From Alloalcanivorax mobilis (lineage in GTDB: Bacteria; Pseudomonadota; Gammaproteobacteria; Pseudomonadales; Alcanivoracaceae), in assembly GCF_002864685.1 (NCBI RefSeq), contig NZ_NMQZ01000021.1, positions 1 to 64,000 on the forward strand: a stretch of DNA of 64,000 nucleotides, read 5' to 3'. Shown here piece after piece: positions 1-7,204 of the stretch (positions are counted from its first letter, which is position 1; every line of letters begins with the position of its first letter). The notes below the pieces were generated by a model, which ran no database searches, had not been told where the DNA came from, and saw only the letters and a list, made by a program, of their open reading frames with translations. The translations under genes and the position numbers were made by a program.

Positions 1-1
1 T

Positions 2-97
2 CCCGAAACCGTCACCGAAGCGCCGTTCACCCAGCCCGTGCGCCGGCTGGATGAGGTGAAGGCCGCGAAGGAGTTGGATTTGGTTTGGAGTGAGTGA
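2..97 (+). CDS. 3' end of an unidentified GC-rich gene (partial)
   Basis: The first 31 codons visible form an open frame ending in TGA at 95-97, with C-terminal residues RRLDEVKAAKELDLVWSE. Codon use is GC-rich and charged, unlike the AT-rich DNA that starts right after it, so it looks like the last gene of the core chromosome before the island. The fragment is too short to identify the product. Confidence 0.5.
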   Translation, partial: PETVTEAPFTQPVRRLDEVKAAKELDLVWSE

Positions 98-187
98 TGG
101 TGGGGTTTTGGCGTTAGTTAGTAATTACTAATTAAAAGGGCCAATCTGACGGCCGTTTATGTGGTTGCACGACAAGCGAATACAGAT

Positions 188-215
188 GTTGACTTGTGAT
201 GCCCGTCACGTTTTT
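188..215 (+). promoter_or_regulatory. Promoter with dyad operator upstream of the cassette gene
   Basis: TTGACT is followed immediately by the dyad TGTGATGCCCGTCACG (195-210), which fits a CRP/Vfr-type TGTGA-N6-TCACA pattern, and then by a T-rich candidate -10. The dyad sits between -35 and -10, a position more typical of a repressor site. A near-copy occurs at 4628-4655. Binding by a CRP-like protein or a repressor is inference. Confidence 0.4.
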
Positions 216-341
216 ACTTTGTGGGGGGTTAGAACGACTACCTAAGCGAGACGGTCCTCCCATGATAGGCAGCGTACTTGGTTATTCGGCAAAGGCACAC
301 GCAGTCCAGTACCTGTAAATTTTTTTTGGATGGTTCGTGCG

Positions 342-887
342 ATGGCAGAGAAGAAATTTCTCAACAGAGATTACCTTAGGAAATGGCTAATCTCTACATC
401 TGCCATTGTACTTACATCAGTGTCTTTTTTGAGTGATGTACAAGATTTGGAATTTCAATTCACCAGTCCGAAGGCATTAGTCGCTGTAATGGAAGGAGCC
501 CCTTCCTATTTTCCCGATGGGGAGTATCTCATCACGTATTCCAATAGATCGGGCCTCGACACTGATGATATTGACTATTCGAAAATGGCAATGGTCGTAT
601 CCTTTGAGGCAAAGTTGGCAAGGCAAGATACTTTGATTGGTGGCCTAAGGCCATTGCTTGAGTGTCTAGGAGACTATAAATATTGCTGCACCATAGATCG
701 TACCGATACAGCTTGCATAACCGCAGGTATCTGGGTGGTTGAGCCGAACAACTTTGCTGAACTTGAAAAATTGAAGAGAATTTTAAAAGAATACTCGGTG
801 CTTTATGCTTTTAATGATGGCTCTGGTTTTGTCACGCTCAACAATGCCCGAATGGGTAATGGTGTACGCAAGTTAGTAAAAAGTTAA
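342..887 (+). CDS. Hypothetical signal-anchored protein (integron cassette gene)
   Basis: About 181 residues. A basic N-terminus is followed by one hydrophobic segment (about residues 13-30), suggesting a signal anchor or uncleaved signal peptide with the rest outside the cytoplasm. Three or four Cys residues in the middle (CLGDYKYCC region) could form disulfides. I do not recognise the family. An ATG at 330 is also possible; 342 is preferred because GGATGG lies about 8 nt upstream. The stop codon lies inside the R'' box of the attC site at 882-935, the usual geometry of an integron cassette. AT-rich codon use sets it apart from the chromosome. Confidence 0.6.
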   Translation: MAEKKFLNRDYLRKWLISTSAIVLTSVSFLSDVQDLEFQFTSPKALVAVMEGAPSYFPDGEYLITYSNRSGLDTDDIDYSKMAMVVSFEAKLARQDTLIGGLRPLLECLGDYKYCCTIDRTDTACITAGIWVVEPNNFAELEKLKRILKEYSVLYAFNDGSGFVTLNNARMGNGVRKLVKS

Positions 888-935
888 CAAGCAAAGGCAG
901 CATATGTGTTCGCGACGCTGCTTTGGGCGTTAGGT
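882..935 (+). mobile_element. Integron attC recombination site (short type)
   Basis: The left box AGTTAAC (882-888) and right box GTTAGGT (929-935) are complementary over TAAC/GTTA. Inside them CAAA-G-GCAGC (892-901) pairs with GCTGCTTTG (917-925), leaving one bulged G at 896. A non-paired 3-nt spacer lies on each side, and the loop is 15 nt (902-916). Two short stems, an unpaired spacer, an extrahelical base and the G^TTRRRY right end are the defining features of attC. The 54-nt length is at the short end of known sites. The upstream gene's stop codon lies in the left box. Confidence 0.8.
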
Positions 936-976
936 ATTCCTCGTATCGGAAGGGCGTGAGCTCACCAAGAGGCATC

Positions 977-1873
977 ATGGAAAGCGATGAAGATATTGTA
1001 GAACATCAAGGGGCACGCAGTCTTACATACATGCCTTGGTATGAGCATGTGAAGGAGTTCCTATTATCTCAGTGCAAGTCGATATCGATTTATTGGGTGG
1101 GCTTGTTTGGTGCTTTTTGGGGCCTTGTCGAGGCGGCTAGCTTTTTTTTATCCGAATTCGATCTGAGCAATATATATATCTTATCGATAGGCTTAGGTAT
1201 TGGCTTTGCCGGCGCGCTGTTTCGCTGCCTGCATCTTTACCGGAGCACAGTGCCTGCAGGTTTGGCGCTGGAGTCGGACAAGGTCCATAAAATAGCTTTT
1301 TCAAAAAAACATTACTGGGAATATACGCTAGCCTTAGAGCTAGTAAAGTCTAGGATTCAGAGAATCGATGGCAATTTAAAAGATGTGATTTGCGATAGAG
1401 TGCATATTAATATTACAAAGACCATGGACGTCCGGCAATATATTGACTGGCTTGAAACTAGACCTGAAAACCTTCGTCGAATCGTCGCTGTCGCAAAACA
1501 ACTTCTTATTTTTGACCTTGTGGAGGCGATGCACGCCGACGAATCAAACGAGGTTGACTACCATAATTTGGTTCGGGTCGTGGACCTTATTGGGGATATT
1601 TACAAAAGTGCATACGATTTCGAAGTAGAAGGTCGTGAAATAAAAATACCGGAGGGGTTCGAAGTCGTGCACGAAATACAGGCTGGCTGGGTATCTGTTG
1701 TTCGCGATGGATTCCATCAGATGCTAGATATTTTGGGATCCGTTGCAAATAGACAAAAAGGTGATTTTTCTCCTATAGACAAAACTATCGTCTTTGAGGA
1801 ACTGCCACGCGTTGATGAATTTGGTGATGAGCTTGAGAGAATTGGGCGCGTTATGCGGCTCAACGGTGAGTGA
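977..1873 (+). CDS. Two-TM membrane protein of unknown function, upstream of Thoeris genes
   Basis: About 298 residues from the ATG at 977; an in-frame TTG at 923 would overlap the attC site and is less likely. A soluble N-terminus of about 35 residues is followed by two membrane helices (about residues 39-60 and 67-85). A cytosolic, mostly helical domain of about 200 residues ends the protein. No family was recognised. It is on the same strand as thsA, about 100 bp upstream, and shares its AT-rich composition. The topology (membrane hairpin plus soluble domain) is like that of many phage-defence effectors, but a role in Thoeris is inference. No attC separates it from thsA. Confidence 0.65.
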   Translation: MESDEDIVEHQGARSLTYMPWYEHVKEFLLSQCKSISIYWVGLFGAFWGLVEAASFFLSEFDLSNIYILSIGLGIGFAGALFRCLHLYRSTVPAGLALESDKVHKIAFSKKHYWEYTLALELVKSRIQRIDGNLKDVICDRVHINITKTMDVRQYIDWLETRPENLRRIVAVAKQLLIFDLVEAMHADESNEVDYHNLVRVVDLIGDIYKSAYDFEVEGREIKIPEGFEVVHEIQAGWVSVVRDGFHQMLDILGSVANRQKGDFSPIDKTIVFEELPRVDEFGDELERIGRVMRLNGE

Positions 1874-1973
1874 TAAGGATGCTTTGACGGACCTATTAAT
1901 TTAAATGCGTCGCGCTCGCGCCTGTAGCGCTTGCGTTATGGCATTAAATTATCTAGTAAATAGAGTTAATAGT

Positions 1974-3410
1974 ATGAACTTAAGAAGGCAGGCCTTTCTG
2001 AGAGATATTGGTAAAGAGTTGGTTGAAGAAAATGTTGCCATCTTTGCGGGGGCTGGATTATCCGTTGGCGCGGGATTTGTTGATTGGAAAGAGCTGCTTA
2101 GACCAATAGCGGACGAGCTTGGTCTAGACATCGAGCGCGAAAGCGATCTGGTCTCGCTGGCTCAGTATCATTGTAATGATAATGCGAATAATCGTAGTCA
2201 GCTAAACCAGAGATTGATCGAGGAGTTCTCCAGGTTAGCAGTAGAAACTGAAAATCATAAGATTCTAAGCAGACTTCCAATAAGAACATTTTGGACGACG
2301 AACTATGACAAGGTTATTGAGAATTCTATCGAGTTGGCCGGGAAGGTAGTAGACGTTAAATATACTAAGGAGCATCTTTCAACCACAAAGCCGAAGCGGA
2401 ATGCGGTTGTTTATAAGATGCACGGAGATGTTGATCATCCAAACCAGGCAGTTCTGACTAAAGATGACTACGAAAAATACCATGTAAAAATGGATCAGTA
2501 CCTCTCAAATTTGAAGGGGGATTTGATATCCAAGACGTTTATTTTTATCGGTTTTAGTTTCAGTGATCCAAATTTGGACTACATCCTTAGCCGCGTGCGC
2601 GTCGCATATGATGGATATCAGAGAAGGCATTATTGCTTTCTAAGGTCAGTGAAGAAGTTAGACGATGAAAATGACGCTGACTTTGAATATAGAGAAAGGA
2701 AGCAGCAGCTTTTTTTAAAAGACCTAGAAAGATTTAACATAAAGCCAATTCTCGTCGACGAATATGGAGAAATAACCGAGCTTTTGTCGTTGCTTGAAAG
2801 GCAGTACAGGTCGGGCACGGCATTTGTCTCTGGTGCTGCTCATACCTATGGACCTTGGCAAGAGAGTGTTGCTTTAAGTTTTGTCCACAAAATGAGTTAT
2901 AAACTTTCAGAAAAGGGAATAAAAGTAGTATCTGGCTTTGGGTTGGGCATAGGAAGTTCTGTTATCTCCGGTGTGTTAGAGCAATTTTATATGACCTCAA
3001 GGGGCGCTGTCGAAGAACGACTTATTCTACGCCCCTTCCCTCAGAGCAACGAGGGAGAGGTCCCTCTTCCACAGCTGTGGAGAAAGTATAGAGAAGACAT
3101 GATTGCCCATGCTGGCATAGCTATATTTCTATTTGGCAACAAATTTTCTGAAGGGAAGGTGATCTTATCTAACGGTATGCGTGAGGAGGTGGAGATAGCG
3201 AGGTCTCAAGGCATACTTATCATACCGGTCGGCGTGACTGGTTATATTGCTGAAGAAATATGGAACGAGGAGATTAAAAAAATTAGGCAATCTGAAGTGT
3301 ATAGTAAGGAGTTCAAGGATTTGTTTTCGAAGTTAGGTGATAAACACCTGCCCCCTGATGAGCTGCTGAATGTTATTACTGACATTTGCGAGAATTTTAA
3401 AAAAGGATAA
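1974..3410 (+). CDS. thsA: Thoeris effector ThsA-like: SIR2 NADase with SLOG sensor domain
   Basis: 478 residues. An N-terminal SIR2 domain (about 10-265) shows GAGLS (26-30), TTNYD with Asn110, MHGD with His150, and GFSFSDPN. Asn110 and His150 sit almost where the catalytic pair lies in Bacillus cereus ThsA (about 476 residues). A C-terminal SLOG domain (about 281-465) carries SGFGLGIG, LRPFP and a Glu pair in GMREEVE, as expected for the cyclic ADP-ribose-type ligand pocket. By family knowledge it destroys NAD after activation by the TIR partner's signal. Upstream in-frame starts at 1905 and 1938 lack a ribosome site; 1974 gives the family length. It is followed 3 nt later by thsB. Confidence 0.88.
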   Translation: MNLRRQAFLRDIGKELVEENVAIFAGAGLSVGAGFVDWKELLRPIADELGLDIERESDLVSLAQYHCNDNANNRSQLNQRLIEEFSRLAVETENHKILSRLPIRTFWTTNYDKVIENSIELAGKVVDVKYTKEHLSTTKPKRNAVVYKMHGDVDHPNQAVLTKDDYEKYHVKMDQYLSNLKGDLISKTFIFIGFSFSDPNLDYILSRVRVAYDGYQRRHYCFLRSVKKLDDENDADFEYRERKQQLFLKDLERFNIKPILVDEYGEITELLSLLERQYRSGTAFVSGAAHTYGPWQESVALSFVHKMSYKLSEKGIKVVSGFGLGIGSSVISGVLEQFYMTSRGAVEERLILRPFPQSNEGEVPLPQLWRKYREDMIAHAGIAIFLFGNKFSEGKVILSNGMREEVEIARSQGILIIPVGVTGYIAEEIWNEEIKKIRQSEVYSKEFKDLFSKLGDKHLPPDELLNVITDICENFKKG

Positions 3411-3413
3411 GTT

Positions 3414-3890
3414 ATGGCAAGGCACGCGTTTTTTAGTTTTAGGTACAAGAATGATAATTGGAGGGCGGCTAACGTTAGAGGTAGTTGGCTAACAAAAGAC
3501 CGGGAGGCCTCCGGGTTCTTTGACTCGGCGAAATGGGAAGAAGTAAAGAGAAAAAAAGATGCAGACATTGAGGCATGGATTGACGGACAGTTAAAAGGTA
3601 CGTCGGTAACCGTTGTCCTTATTGGGTCGGATACAGCAGGGAAGAAATGGATCAACTACGAGATTGAAGCGAGCCATAAAAAAGGCAATGGAATGCTGGG
3701 AATTTACATACATAAAAAGAAGGATAATAAAGGTAACACTAGCGTTAAAGGGAAAAATCCATTTGATAACTTTACTTTTAAAAAAGGAGACAGGGTCATT
3801 AATTACCCTGTATATGATTGGGTGGGTGATGATGGCTATAATAATATGGGAAAGTGGATTGAGGATGCAGCAAAAGCAGCGGGGAAATAG
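3414..3890 (+). CDS. thsB: Thoeris sensor ThsB-like: TIR-like (DUF1863) protein
   Basis: 158 residues forming a single TIR-like fold. The N-terminus (FFSFRYKNDNWRAANVR) is the hallmark of the ThsB/MTH538 TIR-like family. IGSDTAGKKW-INYEIEAS carries Glu83 and Glu85, where the TIR NADase glutamate is expected. By family knowledge it recognises phage infection and makes a cyclic ADP-ribose isomer that activates ThsA. The start lies 3 nt after the thsA stop, so the two are almost certainly co-translated. It is slightly shorter than B. cereus ThsB. A single ThsB copy is present, while many Thoeris loci have several. Confidence 0.85.
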   Translation: MARHAFFSFRYKNDNWRAANVRGSWLTKDREASGFFDSAKWEEVKRKKDADIEAWIDGQLKGTSVTVVLIGSDTAGKKWINYEIEASHKKGNGMLGIYIHKKKDNKGNTSVKGKNPFDNFTFKKGDRVINYPVYDWVGDDGYNNMGKWIEDAAKAAGK

Positions 3891-3979
3891 CCCGTAATCT
3901 AATAACTACAGATCGTAGCTTTCCCGACTTGGGCGACGAATGGTGGCGGTTCTTGCTTCCTCTTCCGGTAGGTGAAAGA

Positions 3980-4002
3980 AGCCCCAGTTGGTCGCTGGGG
4001 CT
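3980..4002 (-). terminator. Hairpin terminator downstream of symE
   Basis: AGCCCCAG and CTGGGGCT form a perfect 8-bp stem with a 7-nt loop. Read on the minus strand it follows the symE stop directly and is trailed by CTTCTTTC. It may also end thsB transcription from the other side. Confidence 0.55.
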
Positions 4003-4011
4003 TGGCTCTCA

Positions 4012-4209
4012 CTAAATGCCATCCCGAACAATCGAAAGTCGACCATCTTCAACGGATACCGACACAGGCGTATCGATGTTGAACCCGGCCTGCTCCAGCC
4101 AGGTACCTTTGAGAAGAAGAAATGGAATGATGCGGTTGCCGCTGTAAGGCTCGCTTTTCAGCGTGTAGTCCCAGTGACCTTTGCGGACTTTCAGCTTGCG
4201 CTGTTTCAT
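4012..4209 (-). CDS. symE: SymE-like toxin of a type I toxin-antitoxin system
   Basis: 65 residues resembling the AbrB-fold SymE family. A basic RKLKVRKG start is followed by YSGNRIIPFLLLKGTWLEQAGF, matching the family's S-R-x-x-P-x-x-x-L-x-G-x-W-L-E-x-A-G-F signature, then a valine-rich strand VSVSVEDGRLSIV. SymE is an SOS-linked toxin whose mRNA is silenced by the cis-antisense RNA SymR. The start has a strong AAGGAGC site 7 nt upstream. It lies opposite in strand to thsAB and ends at a shared hairpin. Any SymR-like RNA would be transcribed rightward through about 4150-4300; I could not identify its promoter with confidence. Confidence 0.75.
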   Translation of the reverse strand: MKQRKLKVRKGHWDYTLKSEPYSGNRIIPFLLLKGTWLEQAGFNIDTPVSVSVEDGRLSIVRDGI

Positions 4210-4732
4210 GATGTTGCTCCTTGTGCTTATTTCGAATTAAAAGCAATGGTGGTCAGGAGGTTCGAAACAGCCACAAGAACTGCTCTGGGTATTTCCCGAA
4301 GGTGTTGTATTCCCCAGACCTCCCGACCCTTACAGGCCGGTTTTCAGGCACAAAAATATTGCGGTTGGTTCGGGTTGCGGTGAGGCCCGCTTGTGGGAGT
4401 TTCGACGCTCCTAAAAGAAAGTGTACCCCTATTTTATTTACTGTCAATGCGTCCAGTGCACAGGTGCCGATCCCTTACTCAGCAACGGTTAGTGTTCGCC
4501 GTTGTGTCGGTGCTGATAGGACTTTATACGGTCGTCACCATAGGGCCATTCGCTCCGAATGGTTTGCTTCAGGTTAAGTCCTAAAGATCTGTCCCTTTTT
4601 GTGTTTTAGCGACAAAGCGCTAAATCCGTTGACACGTGATCTGCATCACGTTTTAAATCATATATTCAGTGCGTGGATCTAGATGCGTATTTCCACTTAG
4701 ATTTCTGAGATTAGAGCGCGGTGGAGGATCAG
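4210..4732. other. Non-coding stretch between symE and the DUF3892 gene
   Basis: About 520 bp with several short overlapping open frames on both strands but no ribosome sites or recognisable products. Its left part should contain the symE promoter and possibly an antisense RNA. Its right end carries the dyad promoter at 4628-4655. I see no attC-like structure here. Confidence 0.4.
4628..4655 (+). promoter_or_regulatory. Promoter with perfect dyad operator upstream of DUF3892 gene
   Basis: TTGACA overlaps the start of CGTGATCTGCATCACG (4635-4650), a perfect 6-bp dyad around CTGC. TTTTAAAT follows as a candidate -10. The layout and much of the sequence match 188-215. The centre fits CRP-like half-site spacing. 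Confidence 0.45.
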
Positions 4733-5020
4733 ATGGCGGAGACACATCAAATTCGGTGTATAAACAAGACTAATCGTCAAAGTGCACATGAGCGTATCAG
4801 CCACGTGGGCGGTTTGAATGGTGATGGTACTCGCTGGAAGCTCACGCTCGATCAGGCCATAGAAGGTATCGAGTCAGGAAAATGGAAGTTCTACGTGGAA
4901 GTAGGAGGCCGCCGTGTGTGGGTGATAGTTGCAACAAGTGCCAGCGGGAGAAAGTACCTGAAGACGGAAAACGATGGCGAGCAGCCGAATAACCTCCTCA
5001 GTCTCCCTGAGTGTCCTTGA
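4733..5020 (+). CDS. DUF3892 family protein
   Basis: 95 residues. The pattern HERISHVGG, then an [14 protein letters not shown] block, [32 protein letters not shown] is characteristic of the small DUF3892 family, found next to restriction and mobile-element genes; its function is unknown. GGAGG at 4723-4727 lies 5 nt before the ATG, so the upstream GTG at 4721 is rejected. It is driven by the dyad promoter at 4628-4655. Confidence 0.75.
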   Translation: MAETHQIRCINKTNRQSAHERISHVGGLNGDGTRWKLTLDQAIEGIESGKWKFYVEVGGRRVWVIVATSASGRKYLKTENDGEQPNNLLSLPECP

Positions 5021-5135
5021 ATCCGAAGATGCTAAAGATGGACAGGGGGAATCGCCGAAGTCGACCTCGGTGGCGGTAGTTGCGAGAAGCTCTACAGATC
5101 CCGTTAAGTGGTGCGCTAAACGATAGGGGAATAAG

Positions 5136-5381
5136 GTGAGTGGAATTAGTATTTGGCAAATTATAATAATATTTCTTATGTTTTCTATCGTGATCCTGCC
5201 CTGTGTCATGGCTTTGTTTTCAAAGAAAATACACGGGGGTAAGAAGTTTGCGTGGTTTTTGCTTTCGTTCATGCTTAGCTGGGTAGGATATTCCATATTC
5301 TATCTTACGGTTGTTCGTCCCGCCCAAAAGCAAACCTTTGTTCCAATGCAAGATAATCCAGGAAGACAGCATCCGTATTGA
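5136..5381 (+). CDS. Small two-TM membrane protein
   Basis: 81 residues starting at GTG, with AGGGGA 5 nt upstream. Two hydrophobic helices (about residues 7-28 and 37-58) are linked by a basic loop KKIHGGKK. The second helix pattern FAWFLLSFMLSWVGYSIFYL resembles the superinfection-immunity (Imm_superinfect) family, which also has two helices and a G-W-x-G-Y/W core; this is a tentative comparison. The C-terminus is polar. It lies in the AT-rich island and may be co-transcribed with the DUF3892 gene. Confidence 0.55.
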   Translation: MSGISIWQIIIIFLMFSIVILPCVMALFSKKIHGGKKFAWFLLSFMLSWVGYSIFYLTVVRPAQKQTFVPMQDNPGRQHPY

Positions 5382-5543
5382 GATTCGCGTGCTTGCAACG
5401 CTATATATGGTTGTGATATCGGTCAAGCATGAAAATTTATCATTAGACGTAGGGCTAAAATTTAATCACTCTATCTTCGCCTTGGCCTTCTGAAATGACT
5501 TTATTTTCGTTGGCCTATTGTCGGCCGTGGAATAAGGGAATCT

Positions 5544-5900
5544 ATGGAACTTGTCAGGATATACATGGAGATGCTTGGGAATCCTAAGGTTCCTGGCAAT
5601 CGAGTGATAAGGAAGACAATGTTTATAACGGCTTCTGAAGCCGTGCTATTGCTTTTATATCGCCATTTTCATGTTGGCGTACAATTTAATGAATATTTTT
5701 TCGTCACGATTCTTCTGGGGTTGTTGTTGCTTTTTGCGCAGGGTGTCATTGGAAGTGTTCTAAATGCTGCCTTGTATGACTATGTTTTGCAGGTTTCTCA
5801 ACGCTTAAAAAATCCAGATCAAGCTTCGAGTTTATTGGCGGAGTGGGCGTTTGCCTGTGTAGTTCCCCTAGTGATTCTTGCGTTATCATTTTTGGAATAG
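5544..5900 (+). CDS. Hypothetical membrane protein
   Basis: 118 residues with three predicted membrane helices (about 27-40, 50-75 and 98-117). A polar stretch LQVSQRLKNPDQASSLLAEW precedes the last helix. AAGGGA lies upstream of the ATG. No family recognised. It is the last gene of the AT-rich island and converges on the PepSY gene about 95 bp away. Confidence 0.5.
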   Translation: MELVRIYMEMLGNPKVPGNRVIRKTMFITASEAVLLLLYRHFHVGVQFNEYFFVTILLGLLLLFAQGVIGSVLNAALYDYVLQVSQRLKNPDQASSLLAEWAFACVVPLVILALSFLE

Positions 5901-5994
5901 ATTTGTTTCTGTGAAAATGGGCAGTACTTTGAGAAAAGTAGGGTGCCCCTACACATCTGATGCCGTCGGCAATTTTGGTAAGCTGAAGAATGGC

Positions 5995-7191
5995 TTACAC
6001 AGATCGCTTCCTCCACCAAACCATCACCCCCGTCACACTCAACACGATCACCGCCATCCCCAACACCGTCGCAACCACCCGATAACCCACCCCACCTACC
6101 GCCGCAATATGCAGGCTGGTCAGCCAGGTCGTCACCGTATTCCCCGCCGCTTCCCCGGTGGGCAGGTAGTGGCCCAGCAGCGCCCCGTCCGTGGCGTCCA
6201 CGTACACCCAGGTCTCCCCGAACCGTTCGTTTACGTCGCTGCTGGTGCGCGCCATCAGTTTGAGGGCGTTCTTGTGCGGGTTGTAGGCGAAGCGTTCCAG
6301 GGCGTGGATGGTGAGGTCGCGGTCTTGGGCCAGGGCTTCCAGGTGTTGGCGGGCGGCGTGGTAGCCGGGTTCCCAGCCGATGGGCGGTTGTGGGCTGGGG
6401 TTGGCCCGGGTGGGCACGGTGTCGAGCGGGTTTTCCTGGAAGCTGAGGAACAGGCCGGTGGTGGGGCGGTAGATCGGGTCGTAGAGGGTGAGGGCGACGC
6501 CGCTCCAGGCGAAGACGAGCAGCAGGGCCCAGGGCCAGAGACCGCCGGCGCGGTGCAGGTCGAAGGTGCGTTTGTGGCCGCCGGCGCGCCAGCGGATTTG
6601 CCAGGCTTTGGCCCAGCGTGTCCAGAAGCGGCGGGGGCGGTGCCGGGCGTCGCGGCGGCGCGGTGGGGGGAAGGTGAGCCAGGCGCCGACGAAGCAGTCC
6701 AGGGTCCAGAGCAGGGCGATGAGGCCGAAGATCCAGGTGCCGAGGGTGCCCAGGGCCAGGGAGTGGTGCAGGCGGTAGACGAAGGGCATCAGGTTGGCGA
6801 GGCCCTGGCTGAGGTCGCCCCACAGGCGGCCGCCGAGGATCTGGCCGGTGTAGGGGTTCACGAAGACTTCGTCGATGGGTAGCGCGGCCGCGTCCGGTTT
6901 GGCGCTGAGGAAGAAGCGCACCGGGCTGTGGGCGTCCGGGGGCGCGAGCATCATCCAGTGGACGTTGGCGTCCGGGTAGGCGGCGTCGACCTGGTCGCGC
7001 AGGGCGAAGGGCGAGAGCGGTTCGCTGTGCGCCGCCGGGGGCTCGACTTGGAGCCACTGCGGGTTGATCAGGGCGTCGAGCTCGTAATACCACACCAGCA
7101 GCGCGCCGGTCAGGCCGGCGATGATTAGGAAGCCTGCCATCACCAGCCCGACGTAGCGGTGCAGGACGACGAACCGCTGGCGCACTGTCAT
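5995..7191 (-). CDS. PepSY-associated TM protein (iron-uptake linked)
   Basis: 398 residues with the layout of the PepSY_TM family: N-terminal helix (about 10-33), a periplasmic PepSY segment (about 50-130), paired helices (about 140-180), a central helix (about 215-240), a second PepSY block (about 270-350) and a C-terminal helix ending in WWRKR. Family members sit with siderophore receptors and are thought to reduce or handle ferric-siderophore at the inner membrane. It starts 13 nt after the TonB receptor stop, so it is likely in the same transcript. Confidence 0.85.
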   Translation of the reverse strand: MTVRQRFVVLHRYVGLVMAGFLIIAGLTGALLVWYYELDALINPQWLQVEPPAAHSEPLSPFALRDQVDAAYPDANVHWMMLAPPDAHSPVRFFLSAKPDAAALPIDEVFVNPYTGQILGGRLWGDLSQGLANLMPFVYRLHHSLALGTLGTWIFGLIALLWTLDCFVGAWLTFPPPRRRDARHRPRRFWTRWAKAWQIRWRAGGHKRTFDLHRAGGLWPWALLLVFAWSGVALTLYDPIYRPTTGLFLSFQENPLDTVPTRANPSPQPPIGWEPGYHAARQHLEALAQDRDLTIHALERFAYNPHKNALKLMARTSSDVNERFGETWVYVDATDGALLGHYLPTGEAAGNTVTTWLTSLHIAAVGGVGYRVVATVLGMAVIVLSVTGVMVWWRKRSV

Positions 7192-7204
7192 TGCAGCCGG
7201 CCCA

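Larger units (their letters stand above)
98..5990. other. AT-rich accessory/defence island
   Basis: From just after the partial gene to the end of the PepSY gene, base composition and codon use drop sharply in GC. The content is typical of an accessory island: a cassette-like gene with an attC site, Thoeris-like genes, a SymE-like toxin, a DUF3892 protein and orphan membrane proteins. GTTAGTT at 113-119, at the left edge, resembles an integron core site apart from its third R position. No integrase, transposase or tRNA lies inside the visible part. The boundaries are drawn from composition and gene content and are approximate. Confidence 0.5.

Noticed and set aside
1873-1974. A second attC site between the two-TM gene and thsA (GCGTTATGG near 1933)
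   Set aside because: There is a GCGTTA core but no matching TAAC arm within 100 bp upstream, so the required stem cannot form.
3891-3960. An attC site at the end of thsB (TAATAAC and GGGCGACGAAT)
   Set aside because: The right box lacks GTT and the arms do not pair. Only a 4-bp hairpin is seen.
4253-4584. Overlapping short ORFs between symE and the DUF3892 gene
   Set aside because: None has a ribosome site, conserved motif or plausible codon use.
5819-7093. A 424-codon minus-strand frame overlapping the PepSY gene in another frame
   Set aside because: The peptide is an arginine-proline-rich low-complexity string, a frame-shadow of the PepSY gene in GC-rich DNA.
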